A stretch of 64,000 nt of DNA from Brachybacterium tyrofermentans (GCF_014897585.1 NZ_JABUXW010000010.1:62001-126000); one strand, 5' to 3'. Numbered from the stretch's first letter, positions 28,686 through 37,740 are shown. A program made the numbers and translations. The notes: generated by a model not told the origin, from the sequence alone.

Positions 28686-29749
28686 CAGGCGCGCTCGCGG
28701 AGGGCGTCGATGCTGCGCAGGGAGGCGTGGCCGTCGCCGTAGTGGGCTGGGCGGTCCGCTGTGGGGCGGGGGCGCATCACGGCGGCGGTGAGGTCGGCGG
28801 GTTCGGGCACGAGGCGGTTCCAGTCGTTCTCGAGGGTCTCGACCCATTCGGTCTCGGTGCGCACGGTGGAGCCGGGGGTGCCCAGGAGGTAGGCCTCCTT
28901 CTGGAGGCCGCCGGAGTCGGTGACCACGGCGCGTGCGTGCTGCACGGCGTTGATCAGGTCGGGGTAGGCGACGGGGGCGCCGACGTGGACGGCGCCGCCG
29001 GCGAGCTCGATGCCGGCGTCCTTCGCCTTGGCGACGAGGCGGGGGTGGGCGAACAGGGCCAGGGGCATGTCGAGGGCCTGGAGGGCCTCGATGATGCCGC
29101 GCAGCCGGGCCGGGTCGTCGGTGTTGTCGGCGCGGTGGATGGTCGCGACGGCGTAGTCCGCGGCGGGGTCGATGCCCTCGGGCAGTGCGACCGGGGTGTC
29201 CTCGAGGGAGGCGGCGACGCGCAGGCACACGTCGGTCATGACGTCGCCGGTGACGACGGTGCGGTCGGTGAGCCCCTCGGCGGCGAGGTGCGCGCGGGCG
29301 ACCTCGGTGGGCGCCAGGAGGAGGTCCGCGGCGTGGTCGGTGATGACGCGGTTGTGCTCCTCGGGCATGCGGCGGTTGAAGGAGCGCAGGCCGGCTTCGA
29401 GGTGGGCGACCTTGAGGTGCATCTTCACGGCGGAGAGGGTGCCGGCGAGGGTGGAGTTGGTGTCTCCGTAGACGAGGGTCCAGTCGGGCTGGTGCTCCTC
29501 GAGGACCTCGTCCATGCCGGCGAGCATGGCGCCGGTCTGGCGGCCGTGGGAGCCGGAGCCGATGGCGAGGTTCACGTCGGGCGCCGGGATCCGCAGGTCG
29601 GCGAAGAACACGTCGCTCATGGCGGCGTCGTAGTGCTGTCCGGTGTGGACGATGATGTGCTCGACGTCGTCGCGCTGGGCGGCGGCGTCCGCGATCGCGG
29701 CGAGCTTGACGAACTGCGGGCGGGCGCCCACGACGGACAGGATCTTCAC
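28685..29749 (-). CDS. wbpI: UDP-HexNAc 2-epimerase of the WbpI subgroup
   Basis: A 354-residue non-hydrolysing 2-epimerase: ILSVVGARPQFVKLAAI, VHTGQHYDAAMSDVFF, GSHGRQTGAML, VYGDTNSTLAGTLSAVK, VAHLEAGLRSFNRRMPEEHNR, VTDSGGLQKEAYLLGTP. The LRSFNRRMPEE stretch and SHGxxTGxML are what I associate with WbpI-type epimerases acting on UDP-GlcNAc(3NAc)A, while WecB-type enzymes for UDP-GlcNAc carry a different sequence there. With the wbpA, B, E and D homologues in this window, the likely product is the manno-configured diacetamido-uronic acid nucleotide. The GTG start has a GGAAGGA site. Confidence 0.78.
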   Translation of the reverse strand: MKILSVVGARPQFVKLAAIADAAAQRDDVEHIIVHTGQHYDAAMSDVFFADLRIPAPDVNLAIGSGSHGRQTGAMLAGMDEVLEEHQPDWTLVYGDTNSTLAGTLSAVKMHLKVAHLEAGLRSFNRRMPEEHNRVITDHAADLLLAPTEVARAHLAAEGLTDRTVVTGDVMTDVCLRVAASLEDTPVALPEGIDPAADYAVATIHRADNTDDPARLRGIIEALQALDMPLALFAHPRLVAKAKDAGIELAGGAVHVGAPVAYPDLINAVQHARAVVTDSGGLQKEAYLLGTPGSTVRTETEWVETLENDWNRLVPEPADLTAAVMRPRPTADRPAHYGDGHASLRSIDALRERA

Positions 29750-29776
29750 AGCTTCGGGTTCCTTCCGGGTACGGGT

Positions 29777-29792
29777 CCCCCGGTGCCGGGGG
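29777..29792 (-). terminator. Small GC hairpin between a glycosyltransferase gene and wbpI
   Basis: CCCCCGG and CCGGGGG abut with a 2-nt centre in the 103-bp gap between two co-directional genes. It could attenuate transcription into wbpI; there is no T-run. The gap also holds imperfect GGGCTCTG repeats up to the stop codon at 29853. Confidence 0.3.
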
Positions 29793-29852
29793 TTGTCTCG
29801 AGGGTCGGCCCCAGGGCTCGAGCCGCTGGGCCCTGAGGTCGGGGCTCTGGAG

Positions 29853-31034
29853 TCAGGGCTCTGAGGTGCTGCTTCCGGGGGCCAGCAGGCGGCGCACGGC
29901 GTCGGTCCAGGGGATGGAGAGCCGGTCGCTGCCGAGCTCGGCGGCCGCACGGTCCGCCGCGGCCTTCATGGCATCGATCCGTGCTGGCGTCAGATCCAGC
30001 AGCTCGTCGGCGACCGTCTCCACCTCGAAGTCCGCGGTCACGGACCCCAGGTCGTACGACTCGACGTATCGGCGCATGTCCGGGCTGGGACCGATCACGA
30101 TGCCCAGCCGGGCCTGGACGAACTCGAACAGCTTGTTGGGCACGGTGTGCTCGAGGTTGAAGGTGGTGGGCGGGCACACGAACAGGCCGACGTCGTATCC
30201 CGTGAGGGTCGGCACGATCTGGTCGAAGGGGACCGGGTCCAGGACCGTGATCGCGGGGTCCCCGAGGTCCTCGACGCGTCGGGTCAGCTCCGCGATGTAG
30301 GCGCTGTCACCGGGCATCAGGTAGAGGTCCAGGGTCAGGGAACCTGGCCGCCGCGCGTTCGCGGCGGCCACCGCGTCGATCATGATCTCCAGCCGACGGG
30401 CACGACCGGCGGCCCCGGTGTGGACCAGACGGATCGGGCCCTCTCGGGGGGTCTCGCGCACAGAGATGTCCGCCCGATGCCGGGCGGCGTTGGGCACCAC
30501 GTCGGCAGCGATCCCGAACTCCTGGCCGTAGGCTTCGGCGAGACCCGGTGAGACCGTGGTCACGCTGTCGACGCGGGTCAGGTGCTCCGTGACGATCCAG
30601 CGCACGACGGGGCGCTGGTAGCGCTCCCAGAGCGCATCACCCTCGCGCTGACGGGTCGCGTACTCGTGCATGTCGGCGTGGACCCCCCGACGGGGCGCGA
30701 GCTCCCGAGCGAGCGGGACCGACGGAGCGTCGTTCGCGACGACGACGTCGTGGCTGCCCGGGGCGATCTTCCCTCGCAGGAAGCGCACCCAGGGTGCGTT
30801 GTCATAGAGACGGCGGAACTGCCTGGTCAGCACCAGGGCGTAGAAGCGCCGGTAGTCCGAGCGCCAGTTCCCGAGCTCCTCGGGGACCTGCACGTGGGAG
30901 GCGACCCCGGCAGGGGCCGCCCCGTACCCGGCCGTGTGGACATCGCCGAGCTCGCTGAGCAGAGCGATCTGGCGCAGCACGCGCGGGTCCCGTTCGATCG
31001 GGGACAGGGACAGAACCAGGATCGAGGGGCTCAT
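29853..31034 (-). CDS. GT4-like glycosyltransferase, paralogue A
   Basis: A 393-residue GT-B protein. It has a short N-terminus (ILVLSLSPIERDPRVLRQIALL), HDVVVANDAPSVPLA, GVHADMHEYATRQREGDALW and DSVTTVSPGLAEAYGQEF in the acceptor domain. The donor domain has IRLVHTGAAGRARRLEIMIDA, VGLFVCPPTTFNLEHTVPNK and LFEFVQARLGIVIGPSPDM; the Asn/Lys/Glu cluster in the last segments is the probable nucleotide-sugar site. Two close paralogues lie at 31144 and 34775. The ATG at 31034 follows GAGGACGAG. Donor and acceptor are unknown. Confidence 0.78.
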   Translation of the reverse strand: MSPSILVLSLSPIERDPRVLRQIALLSELGDVHTAGYGAAPAGVASHVQVPEELGNWRSDYRRFYALVLTRQFRRLYDNAPWVRFLRGKIAPGSHDVVVANDAPSVPLARELAPRRGVHADMHEYATRQREGDALWERYQRPVVRWIVTEHLTRVDSVTTVSPGLAEAYGQEFGIAADVVPNAARHRADISVRETPREGPIRLVHTGAAGRARRLEIMIDAVAAANARRPGSLTLDLYLMPGDSAYIAELTRRVEDLGDPAITVLDPVPFDQIVPTLTGYDVGLFVCPPTTFNLEHTVPNKLFEFVQARLGIVIGPSPDMRRYVESYDLGSVTADFEVETVADELLDLTPARIDAMKAAADRAAAELGSDRLSIPWTDAVRRLLAPGSSTSEP

Positions 31035-31143
31035 CGGGCTCGTCCTCGGCATCGGAGTTCGCACATCACGAGCTGATCCTCGCACGCCGCGGCCGGTGCC
31101 CCCGGCGACCTTCCGGGCACGGGCGTGTCCATTCTGTGACCTT

Positions 31144-32349
31144 TCATCGACGGTCCGACGGATCCGAGGACTCCGGGCCGGCGACCGGGTTCGTGGAGCT
31201 GACGAGGGCGGCGACCGCCTCCCGCCACGGCTCGGAGGTGACCTCCGCGCTGAGCGACTGCGCCCGTGCATCGGCGGCGGCTTTCCACTGCGTGATCTGC
31301 TCCGCGTCGACGGCGAGCAGCGCGGTGCGGATCTGCTCGGCGGTCGCCTCGTCGACGGCGGTGCCGATCCCGTGCTCCTGGACCATCTCCCGCATGTCGA
31401 CCCCGGGGCCGACGATCACGCCGAGCCGTGCCTGGACGTACTCGAAGAGCTTGTTCGGCAGCGCATGGACGATGTTGAAGTTCGTCGGCGGGTAGATGAT
31501 CAGGCCCAGGTCGTAGCCCGCCAGGGTCGGAACGATCTGCGCGAAGGGGACGGGGTCGCAGATCCGCACACCGGCGTCGGGATGCGCCGCGACGAGCTCG
31601 CCGAGCTCGCGATGGTAGGAGGCGTCGCCGCCCTTGAGGTACAGGTCCAGCGTGAGGCGGCCGGGGGCCTCGGCGGCGGCCTCGATCACCGCACCCACCA
31701 TCTCGGCGATGCCGCGACCGCGCACGGCGGAGCCCATATGGACCAGGCGCACCGGGGAGCCGACGGTCGAGGGCTCGATGTCCCCGCGGAACGGGGAGGC
31801 GTTCGGGACCACCCTCGCGGTGACCCCGTACTCGGCGGCGTACTGCGCGGCGAGTCCGGGCGAGACGGTCGTCACCGAGTCCGCGAGGGTCACATGGCGA
31901 CGCACCATCCAGCCCTGGAACGGCCCCACCAGCGTGCGCCACCAGCGCTCGTCCTCGCGCTGACGCGGTGCGTACTCGTGGAGGTCCGCGTGGACACCGA
32001 GCCGCGGCCGCAGCGCGAGCGCCAGGGGGACGGCATTGACGTCGTTGGCGATGATCACGTCGACGCTGTGCGGAGCCACCCGGTCCAGGACGAATCTCGT
32101 GCGTCGGGCCCCGAAATAGGCGCGCCGATAGCGGCGTGCGGCGTACAGGACCATCAGGTGCCGGAAGCTCGGACGCAAGGAGTCCAGATGGGCGGGCACC
32201 TCGACGTGCTCCGTGACACCGGCCGGGGCGCCGCCGTAGCCGACGGTCACCAGCTCGTAGTCGTCCTTGAACATCTCGATCTGCCGCAGCACCCGGGGAT
32301 CCCCCGTCAGCACCGAGAACGACATGATCAGAAGACGTGCACGTGGCAT
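31144..32349 (-). CDS. GT4-like glycosyltransferase, paralogue B
   Basis: A 401-residue GT-B protein, paralogous to its downstream neighbour: LLIMSFSVLTGDPRVLRQIEMF, VDVIIANDVNAVPLALALRPR, GVHADLHEYAPRQREDERWW, DSVTTVSPGLAAQYAAEYGV, VHMGSAVRGRGIAEMV, and NFNIVHALPNKLFEYVQARL followed by GVIVGPGVDM. It is the first gene of the minus-strand operon that also holds paralogue A, wbpI and a GT4. The 109-bp spacer to paralogue A has no evident hairpin. The ATG at 32349 is supported by a GAGGGAG sequence upstream; the frame extends further but without similarity. Role: probably successive sugar additions to one lipid-linked chain. Confidence 0.78.
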   Translation of the reverse strand: MPRARLLIMSFSVLTGDPRVLRQIEMFKDDYELVTVGYGGAPAGVTEHVEVPAHLDSLRPSFRHLMVLYAARRYRRAYFGARRTRFVLDRVAPHSVDVIIANDVNAVPLALALRPRLGVHADLHEYAPRQREDERWWRTLVGPFQGWMVRRHVTLADSVTTVSPGLAAQYAAEYGVTARVVPNASPFRGDIEPSTVGSPVRLVHMGSAVRGRGIAEMVGAVIEAAAEAPGRLTLDLYLKGGDASYHRELGELVAAHPDAGVRICDPVPFAQIVPTLAGYDLGLIIYPPTNFNIVHALPNKLFEYVQARLGVIVGPGVDMREMVQEHGIGTAVDEATAEQIRTALLAVDAEQITQWKAAADARAQSLSAEVTSEPWREAVAALVSSTNPVAGPESSDPSDRR

Positions 32350-32412
32350 GCTCGAAGTGCTCCCTCGGGGATCGTGGATCGGCCGTGGCCGCAGGCCCTG
32401 CGGGCCACCCAC

Positions 32413-32472
32413 ATGGTACGCGGGGACGAGCGCGCTCCGACGCATGCCGTGGTCATGGGACCATGACGTCAT
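32413..32472. promoter_or_regulatory. Divergent promoter with overlapping palindromes
   Basis: In the 156-bp divergent gap, GTCATGGGACCATGAC (32452-32467) is a perfect 7-bp inverted repeat with a 2-bp centre. It overlaps the perfect palindrome ATGACGTCAT (32463-32472). A TACCAT box on the minus strand (32413-32418) could be the -10 of paralogue B. This looks like an operator shared by both glycan operons. Confidence 0.5.
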
Positions 32473-32505
32473 CCATGGTTCATCCCCCGTCCTGAAGGGA
32501 CCTTC

Positions 32506-34788
32506 GTGCGCATCACGGTCATCACAACCTGGTTCCCCACCGATGTGGCCCCGTCCCGGGGATCCTTCGTGGTCCGCGACACCCTGGCGATCGCCCGGCA
32601 TGCCGACGTCCGGCTGATCCACCTCGTGCCGCCGGCCGACGATGACGGCAGCCGCCGTCTCGTCCACGACGGGATCGACGTGCTGCGCATCCCGATGGAC
32701 CCCAAGCGGCCGGACCAGGTCCTCCGAGCATCTCGCGCCCTGGAGCACGCGGTGCGCGGCGCCGACGCCGTGCACTCGATGGCGTTCTCCTCGCTACTCC
32801 CCCTCGCGCTGCGCCGCCCGGACGTGCCGTGGATCCATACCGAGCACTGGTCCGCGCTGACCACCCCGGCCACGCTCCCCCGGCCCGCCCAGCTCGGGCT
32901 CCCCGTGCTCCGTCACCTGCTGTCGCTGCCCGACCGGGTGACCGCCGTCTGCGACTTCCTCGCCGCGCCGATCCGCGAGGTGCGCGCCGCGCGACCCACC
33001 GCGATCGTCCCCTGCATCGTCGAGCCCGGCGAGGTCGTCCCGCGCCGCGACCGACGTGACGGCTCCCTGCGCCTGGTCTCCACCGGCGGGCTCATCGATC
33101 GCAAGGACCCGCTGCTGGCCGTCGACGTGCTCGCCCGTCTCGTCGAGCGCGGGGTCGACGCGCGGCTCGAGTGGCTCGGGGACGGGCCGCTGCGGGAGGA
33201 CACCGTGCGCCGCGCGGCGGAGCGAGGTGTCTCCGAGCGCCTGGTCCTGGCCGGCAGCGTTCCCGGCGACGAGGTGCGTGCGGCACTCGCCCGCGCCGAT
33301 CTGTTCTTCGGCCCCACCAAGGCGGACAACTTCTTCGTCTCCGCCGCGGAGGCGATCGTCGCCGGCCGCCCCGTGGTGCTCGGCGCCACCGGCGGACAGG
33401 GCGAGTATGTCCAGCCGCAGGTCGGAGCCCTGGTCGCCGAGCAGGACGCCGATGCCTATGCCGACGCCGTGCTCGAGGTCGATGCGCGGACCCGGAACCT
33501 CGGGGCCCAGGAGATCGCCGACACCATCGGCGACAGCTTCTCGACCCGGACCGTCGCAGCCGGTTACCGCGATCAGTACGAGCTCCTGCTCCACGGCAGC
33601 AGCGACCACCACGCCGCAGGGTCGACGGGTGCCGCACGGGCAGCAGGTGCCCCGGGCACCGATGGCGCAGGAGACCCGACTGCCGGCCCGGTCGTCGATG
33701 TGATCATCGCCTGCCACACCCCGGAGCGTCCCGTGGGCCGCGCCGTCGCCTCGGTCCTGGACGGGAACGGCGAGCTGGCAGGCGTCACCGTGGTCTGCCA
33801 CAACATCGCGGCCGCCGAGATCGCCGCAGTGATCCGCCCGGAGCACCGCGACCGGGTGCGACTGATGGAGCATCACGACTCCTACCGTTCGGCCTCGGGG
33901 CCGTTCAACGCCGGGATCCGGGCCAGCAGGAGCGAGTTCGTCGCGATCCTCGGGTCCGACGACACCCTCGCTCCCGGGGCGGTCCGCTCATGGCTCGCGG
34001 TCCAGGAGAGCACCCGGGCGGACTTCGTGATCACCCGCCTGGCACTCGGATCGGCCACCGCCGGGGTCCCGACGCCGGCGGTGCGAGCATACCGTCGGGG
34101 ACTGGTGGACCTCGTCGCCGATCGCCTGAGCTACCGGTCCGCACCGCTGGGCCTGATGCGCCGTTCGCTGCTCGAGTCCACCGGGATCGAGCTCGTCGAA
34201 GGGGCGACCATCGGAGGCGACGTCGCGATGGTCACGCGCCTCATGGCGACCTGGCGCACCGCCTACGACCGGGGTGGTCCTGCCTACGTGATCGGGGAGG
34301 ACGCCGGTGACCGCGTCACCTATGTGGTGCGGCCGATGCAGGAGCAGCTCGGATTCTTCCCGGACCTGCTCGACGCCGGATGGTTCGCGGCGCTGCCTGC
34401 GGCGGCTCGCCGCTCGATCGGGACGAAGCTGCTGCGCATCCACGTCTTCGGGGCGGTGTTCTACCGCGAGGATCCGGCCATCTGGACCTCGCGGGAGCGC
34501 ACCGATCTGGCGGCCATCACGGCCGAGGTGATCGCTCGGGCGCCCGGCTGCCTGGAGCCGCTGTCCCGTGCGGATCGTCGACTCGTCGACGCCTGCCTGA
34601 ACCCCGAGGTCCCGGCGACCGAGCTCATCGCCGCGGCGCAGGATCGCCGCCATCACGGGCGACCGGCGACCCTCATCCCGCGTGAACCGCGGTTCGTGCT
34701 GGACCGCGAGGCCCCGCTGCGCTTCATGGCGGCGTCCCTCGCGGTGCGTCACCTGCCCCGCCTGCAGGGAGCGGTCAGCGGGCGCTGA
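32506..34788 (+). CDS. Fused GT4-GT2 glycosyltransferase
   Basis: A 760-residue protein with two glycosyltransferase domains. Residues 1-370 form a GT4 (ITVITTWFPTDVAPSRGSFV, HTEHWSALT, STGGLIDRKDPLLAVDVLA, FFGPTKADNFFVSAAEAIVA). After an Ala/Gly/Thr linker (about 370-395) a GT2 starts (VDVIIACHTPERPVGRAVASVL, FNAGIRASRSEFVAILGSDDT, where SDD replaces DxD) and runs to about 640, with a helical tail. Two consecutive sugar transfers by one chain are likely. The GTG start has an AAGGGA site. It is alone on the plus strand and its 3' end overlaps paralogue C by 14 nt in antisense. Confidence 0.8.
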   Translation: MRITVITTWFPTDVAPSRGSFVVRDTLAIARHADVRLIHLVPPADDDGSRRLVHDGIDVLRIPMDPKRPDQVLRASRALEHAVRGADAVHSMAFSSLLPLALRRPDVPWIHTEHWSALTTPATLPRPAQLGLPVLRHLLSLPDRVTAVCDFLAAPIREVRAARPTAIVPCIVEPGEVVPRRDRRDGSLRLVSTGGLIDRKDPLLAVDVLARLVERGVDARLEWLGDGPLREDTVRRAAERGVSERLVLAGSVPGDEVRAALARADLFFGPTKADNFFVSAAEAIVAGRPVVLGATGGQGEYVQPQVGALVAEQDADAYADAVLEVDARTRNLGAQEIADTIGDSFSTRTVAAGYRDQYELLLHGSSDHHAAGSTGAARAAGAPGTDGAGDPTAGPVVDVIIACHTPERPVGRAVASVLDGNGELAGVTVVCHNIAAAEIAAVIRPEHRDRVRLMEHHDSYRSASGPFNAGIRASRSEFVAILGSDDTLAPGAVRSWLAVQESTRADFVITRLALGSATAGVPTPAVRAYRRGLVDLVADRLSYRSAPLGLMRRSLLESTGIELVEGATIGGDVAMVTRLMATWRTAYDRGGPAYVIGEDAGDRVTYVVRPMQEQLGFFPDLLDAGWFAALPAAARRSIGTKLLRIHVFGAVFYREDPAIWTSRERTDLAAITAEVIARAPGCLEPLSRADRRLVDACLNPEVPATELIAAAQDRRHHGRPATLIPREPRFVLDREAPLRFMAASLAVRHLPRLQGAVSGR

Positions 34789-35899
34789 TCCGCTCCAGAG
34801 CACGCGCCCACGCCTCGATCTGGACCTCGGCCGAGAGCGCCGAGGCCGAGGCGTCCGCCGCCTGCTTGAAGCGGTCGATCCGCGACGCGTCCAGGCTGTG
34901 CAGGACAGCGCCCAGCGACTCCGCATCGGGCCCGGGCAGCACGTCGCCGATCCCGTGCTCGCGCACCAGGTCCGCCATGTCCGGCGACGGTCCGACCAGC
35001 ACGCCCACCCGGGCCTGCACCGCCTCGAAGAGCTTGTTGGGCAGGCTGTGCTCGAGGTTGAAGGTGGTGGGCGGGAACACGACGATGGACAGGTCGTACT
35101 CGGCGACGGCGTCCACCAGCTCGGTGTAGGGAACGGGATCACGGAAGCGGACCGCCGGGAGGTCCCGTGCACGTTCCTGCAGGGCCTCGATGTAGCCGGG
35201 CTCGCTGGGCACCAGCATGAAGTCGAGCGTCATGCCCTCAGGGGCTCCGCGCATCGCGTCGACCATGGACTCCAGCCGACGGTTCGCGCGCGCGACCCCC
35301 GTGTGCAGGAGCCGGATCCGCTGCCCCGTGGGGCGCGGCGCCCGGTCCTCGTAGGCGGCGGCGTTCGTGACGACCTCAGGCACCACGCCGAACTCCCGCT
35401 CGTACTCGGCGGCGAGCCCTGGGGACACGGTGGTCACGGAGTCCACCCGGGGCAGGCAGGTGCGGCAGATCCACCGCTGGTACGGCGCGATGAACCAGCG
35501 CCAGGTGCGCACGTGCTCCTTCTCGCGGGGCGCGTACTCATGGAGGTCGGCGTGAATGCCCTGGCGGGGGGCGAGCCACAGGGCGAGCGGCAGGGTGTTC
35601 ACGTCGTTCGCGAGCACGATATCCGCCTGGCCGACGTGGGCCTCGAGGGCGGTGCGCGCGGCCCGAACGGCGCTCATGTCCCAGTAGGCGTGGCCGAAGC
35701 GACGGGTGAGCAGGTACTTCTTGCTGCTCGGCCAGGCCCGGGTGTTCTCGGGCAGCTCGATGTGGCGCACGGCGGGGTGCGGCGTCGGTCCGAACCCGAC
35801 GGTCGTGACCTCGTACTCCTGCGCGAAGCGGTCGATCTGGCGCTGGACGCGGGGGTCCCGTGCGAGCGTCGAGAACGAGACGATGGTCAGCGAGGTCAT
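34775..35899 (-). CDS. GT4-like glycosyltransferase, paralogue C
   Basis: A 374-residue GT-B protein with the same motif series as paralogues A and B: IVSFSTLARDPRVQRQIDRF, ADIVLANDVNTLPLALWLAP, GIHADLHEYAPREKEHVRTW, DSVTTVSPGLAAEYEREF, LLHTGVARANRRLESMVDAM, and FPPTTFNLEHSLPNKLFEAV followed by QARVGVLVGPSPDM. It lacks any membrane segment. Its ATG overlaps the stop of the ABC flippase (ATGA), so it is the last gene of the seven-gene wbpD operon. Sequence similarity suggests the three paralogues arose by duplication and diverged in donor or acceptor. Confidence 0.78.
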   Translation of the reverse strand: MTSLTIVSFSTLARDPRVQRQIDRFAQEYEVTTVGFGPTPHPAVRHIELPENTRAWPSSKKYLLTRRFGHAYWDMSAVRAARTALEAHVGQADIVLANDVNTLPLALWLAPRQGIHADLHEYAPREKEHVRTWRWFIAPYQRWICRTCLPRVDSVTTVSPGLAAEYEREFGVVPEVVTNAAAYEDRAPRPTGQRIRLLHTGVARANRRLESMVDAMRGAPEGMTLDFMLVPSEPGYIEALQERARDLPAVRFRDPVPYTELVDAVAEYDLSIVVFPPTTFNLEHSLPNKLFEAVQARVGVLVGPSPDMADLVREHGIGDVLPGPDAESLGAVLHSLDASRIDRFKQAADASASALSAEVQIEAWARALERISAR

Positions 35900-37740
35900 T
35901 CCGCGTCCTCCTCGGGCACCGCCACGGCGCCGCGCGAGCGGCCCAGCCCTGCCAGTGCGGCCTGCTCGGCGAAGGCGGGCACGGCGGCGACGACCTCGTC
36001 GAAGGTCCCCGAGGCGGCGATCTCGCCCTCGGACATGTAGAAGACGATGTCGCAATGCTGGATCGTCGCGAGGCGGTGCGCGACGGTGATCGTGGTGACG
36101 TCCCCGCCGAGGTTGCGGATCGCAGCGGTCACCGCGGCCTCGGTCTTGGTGTCCAGGGCGCTGGTGGCCTCGTCGAGAACCAGCACCGATGGCTCCGCGT
36201 ACAGGCCACGGGCGATCCCCATCCGCTGGCGCTGGCCGCCGGAGAGGGTCATCCCCCGCTCGCCCAGCCGTCCCTGGGTGCCTCCCGGGCGGTCCTCGAT
36301 CACGCCGAGCATCTGCGCCCGGGACAGGGCAGTGCTCACGCGTTCCTCGTCGACGTCGGACGGGTCCCAGGTCAGTGCGACGTTCTCCCCCACGGTGACG
36401 TCGAAGAGGGCGACCTCCTGGGGCACATAGCCGACGGTCGAGCGCCACTGGCGCAGCACCGTGGTGATGTCGGTGCCGTCGACCAGGATCGTGCCGCTGC
36501 TGGGAGTGAGCAGTCCGAGGAGCAGGTCCACGAGCGTCGACTTGCCGGCTCCGGAGGTGCCCACGAAGGCGACCGCGGATCCGGCGGGGATGCGCAGGGA
36601 GACCCCGCGGATCGCCGGCTCCTCCCGGCTGGGGTAGGTGAAGGTGACGTCGTCGAAGACGATGTCGTGGAGGCCGCTGTCCAGGGTCGCGGTGTCCGGG
36701 GCGTCCTGGCGCTCGACGGCGGTGCGGGCGAACTCGATGTCGTCGATGATGTAGTCCGCGAAGGCCGCGTTGGTCAGGATGCGGTTCTGGGTCGCTTGGA
36801 AGCGCGTCAGGGAGGGCACCAGGCGGAAGCCGGCCACGGCGAAGAGCGCGACCGAGGTCATCGCGGACGCCGCCCCGTTGTCCGGGAGCCCGGCCAGGTA
36901 GCCGGCTCCGCCGACCACGACGAACCCGCCCACGAGCCCGGCATCGAGCACGAAACGCGGCATCTGGTTGTAGTACTGCGCGAAGGCGCGGGTGCGTGCC
37001 GCCGCCGAACGACGGTCGGCGACGATGTCCGTCACCTGCTTCTCGTTGCCCTTGAGGGTGAGCTCCTTGAGGGCCGCGAGCACCTCGCCGAGCAGCCGGA
37101 CCACCGCGATCGAGTTGTCCCGGTTGGCGGCGCCGTTGCTCACCGCGAGCGGGCTGATCACCCGCGAGAGGACCAGCGCGATCAGGCCCAGGTAGGCGAA
37201 GGTCGCCAGGGCGGTCTGCCAGTCCAGGAGCAGCAGCCCCACGCCGATCACCGTGATCGTCGCGAACTCGGCGACCACCGTCATCGACGGCATCAGCACA
37301 TTGGCGACCACGGCGGCGACGCCGGAATCGACCATGCGGATGATCTCCTGCGTGGACTTCGACGTCCGGTCCACCCACGAGGCGGACATGTACGAGCGGA
37401 AGAGCGTCTGTCCGATCGAGACCTCGTGCTGCGCGAAGCGCTGGGTGGCGATCCGGATCGTGAGCAGGTTCAGGAAGCTCTTGACGATGATGAGGACGAC
37501 GAACACCCCGACCAGCCACATCATCTCCTCGAAGGAGTGCAGCTCCCAGCCGACGACCGGGATCGTCACCGACTGGTCAGGGCTGGTCAGTCCAGGGATG
37601 ACGATGGCGATCGCGCCGAGCGCCACGACGTCGAGCAGGGCCAGCAGGCTCATCACGATGCCGAAGGTCACCAGGAACCGTCGGGAGTTCGCCGGCAGCA
37701 CCGAGAGGGTGCGCCGCACGATCCTGAGCGTCTGCTTCAC
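35896..37740 (-). CDS. ABC transporter with fused membrane and ATPase domains (PglK-like flippase)
   Basis: A 614-residue half-transporter. Six membrane helices (LRIVRRTLSVLPANSRRFLV entry, helices to about 330) precede an ATPase with FVGTSGAGKST (Walker A), VGYVPQEVALF (Q-loop), MTLSGGQRQRMGIAR (signature), SVLVLDEATSALD (Walker B) and TITVAHRLATI (His switch). The membrane-domain entry and length resemble PglK/WlaB lipid-linked oligosaccharide flippases more than drug exporters. Between glycosyltransferase genes it probably flips a completed lipid-linked oligosaccharide, independent of Wzm/Wzt. The GTG at 37740 follows AGAGGA. Confidence 0.82.
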   Translation of the reverse strand: MKQTLRIVRRTLSVLPANSRRFLVTFGIVMSLLALLDVVALGAIAIVIPGLTSPDQSVTIPVVGWELHSFEEMMWLVGVFVVLIIVKSFLNLLTIRIATQRFAQHEVSIGQTLFRSYMSASWVDRTSKSTQEIIRMVDSGVAAVVANVLMPSMTVVAEFATITVIGVGLLLLDWQTALATFAYLGLIALVLSRVISPLAVSNGAANRDNSIAVVRLLGEVLAALKELTLKGNEKQVTDIVADRRSAAARTRAFAQYYNQMPRFVLDAGLVGGFVVVGGAGYLAGLPDNGAASAMTSVALFAVAGFRLVPSLTRFQATQNRILTNAAFADYIIDDIEFARTAVERQDAPDTATLDSGLHDIVFDDVTFTYPSREEPAIRGVSLRIPAGSAVAFVGTSGAGKSTLVDLLLGLLTPSSGTILVDGTDITTVLRQWRSTVGYVPQEVALFDVTVGENVALTWDPSDVDEERVSTALSRAQMLGVIEDRPGGTQGRLGERGMTLSGGQRQRMGIARGLYAEPSVLVLDEATSALDTKTEAAVTAAIRNLGGDVTTITVAHRLATIQHCDIVFYMSEGEIAASGTFDEVVAAVPAFAEQAALAGLGRSRGAVAVPEEDAE

